NCBI RefSeq assembly: GCF_900115225.1
Contig: NZ_FOVR01000001.1
Span: 657,727 to 721,726 of the forward strand
Origin: Cohaesibacter marisflavi
Lineage (GTDB): Bacteria > Pseudomonadota > Alphaproteobacteria > Rhizobiales > Cohaesibacteraceae
Length of the DNA: 64,000 nt
Reading direction: 5' to 3'
Shown: positions 63,629 to 64,000 of the stretch, one piece after another
Layout: each line of letters begins with the position of its first letter
Position numbering within the stretch: the stretch's first letter is position 1
Notes under the pieces: model-generated
The model's database searches: none
The model's input: only the letters and a program-made list of their open reading frames with translations
What the model was told of the DNA's origin: nothing
Program-made: the position numbers and the translations under genes

Positions 63629-64000
63629 TTAATCAAGGCACGTCCAGCCCTCAGAACTTAAAACTTCCAGCGGCTTGAAACGCGTCTTGTAGGACATCTT
63701 GGCAGACTCGGCCACCCAGTAGCCCAGATAGACATAGGAGAGGCCATTTTCGATGGCCTGCCGGATGTGGTCCAGAATGATGTAGGTGCCAAGGCTGCGG
63801 CGATCCATATCTGGCGCAAAGAAGCTGTAGACCATGGATGTTGCATCATCCAGCACATCGGTGAGAGCAACAGCGATAAGCTCACCGTGAGCGCTGCCGG
63901 TGATTGCATGGCCCTCTACACGGCGTCGATATTCGACGACAATCGTCTCAATGTGGGTCTCTTCTATCATGGCGATATAGTCCGCTTCGGTCATTTCCAC
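63629..64000 (-). CDS. Bpt/Ate aminoacyl-tRNA--protein transferase, C-terminal part (5' end outside window)
   Basis: The last ~123 codons of a gene that continues past the right edge. [44 protein letters not shown] is diagnostic of the C-terminal domain of the Bpt/Ate family, which transfers Leu (Bpt) or Arg to N-terminal residues and marks proteins for ClpAP degradation (N-degron pathway). [25 protein letters not shown] is the junction into this domain. Bpt versus Ate cannot be decided without the N-terminus. Confidence 0.88.
   Translation of the reverse strand: MEMTEADYIAMIEETHIETIVVEYRRRVEGHAITGSAHGELIAVALTDVLDDATSMVYSFFAPDMDRRSLGTYIILDHIRQAIENGLSYVYLGYWVAESAKMSYKTRFKPLEVLSSEGWTCLD

Noticed and set aside
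1-64000. CRISPR arrays, insertion sequences, prophage genes, tRNA or rRNA genes
   Set aside because: No regularly spaced repeats, transposase or phage-like motifs, or tRNA cloverleaf signatures were noticed; a tool-based scan (tRNAscan-SE, minced, ISEScan) would be needed to be certain.

Overview
The window reads as a chromosomal segment of an alphaproteobacterium, most likely of the order Hyphomicrobiales (Rhizobiales). The main evidence is the block rpoZ - rsh - acpS - lepB - rnc - era - recO - parC, the paired psd/pssA genes, the rpiA - DUF2059 - gor order and a betIBA operon. A Cohaesibacter-like marine genus would fit, but that is inference from general flavour, not from a search. Coding density is high on both strands. 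No prophage, insertion sequence, CRISPR array, tRNA or rRNA gene was recognised. Almost everything is housekeeping or transport.

Layout. 1-3.4 kb: end of betI, then betB and betA (choline to glycine betaine). 3.6-7.5 kb: dusA, an aspartic protease, and divergent cobS/cobT. 7.6-8.7 kb: a ykkC-family-like riboswitch with its own terminator, in front of an EamA transporter. 8.7-15 kb: an orphan membrane histidine kinase, a uracil-DNA glycosylase-like protein, an Lrp regulator, a beta-hydroxyacid dehydrogenase and glyS (without glyQ). 15-18.8 kb: a polar amino-acid ABC transporter with two tandem binding proteins, two permeases, two intercistronic hairpins and no ATPase. 19-24.5 kb: mobB, mobA, mrp, a second EamA transporter, moaA and a DUF971 protein. 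24.6-31.8 kb: L,D-transpeptidase, nudI, both classes of fumarase with a DsrE protein between them, a GntR regulator and gph. 32-38.2 kb: rpiA, DUF2059, gor, a GNAT, a gamma-glutamylcyclotransferase-like protein, psd and pssA.

38.3-44.6 kb is a tripartite RND efflux locus (PadR - adaptor - pump) followed by a second PadR gene; both PadR promoter regions carry GATATATC-type repeats. 44.6-48.2 kb holds small unknown proteins, an acetyltransferase and a divergent CDF exporter/MerR regulator pair whose promoter has a textbook MerR arrangement (dyad inside a 19-bp spacer). 48.3-52.5 kb: ytoQ, azlCD, a glutamine amidotransferase, an M19 dipeptidase and a LabA-type NYN protein. 52.9-62.5 kb: the rpoZ-to-parC block. 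The window ends with a membrane-anchored endonuclease/exonuclease/phosphatase protein and the 3' part of a Bpt/Ate aminoacyl-tRNA-protein transferase.

The most interesting signals are regulatory: the ykkC-like leader whose 3' half departs from the canonical aptamer, the twin-PadR RND locus, and the CDF/MerR pair with an unusual predicted metal site. An RNase III with Gln at the position of E. coli Glu38 also merits a look.
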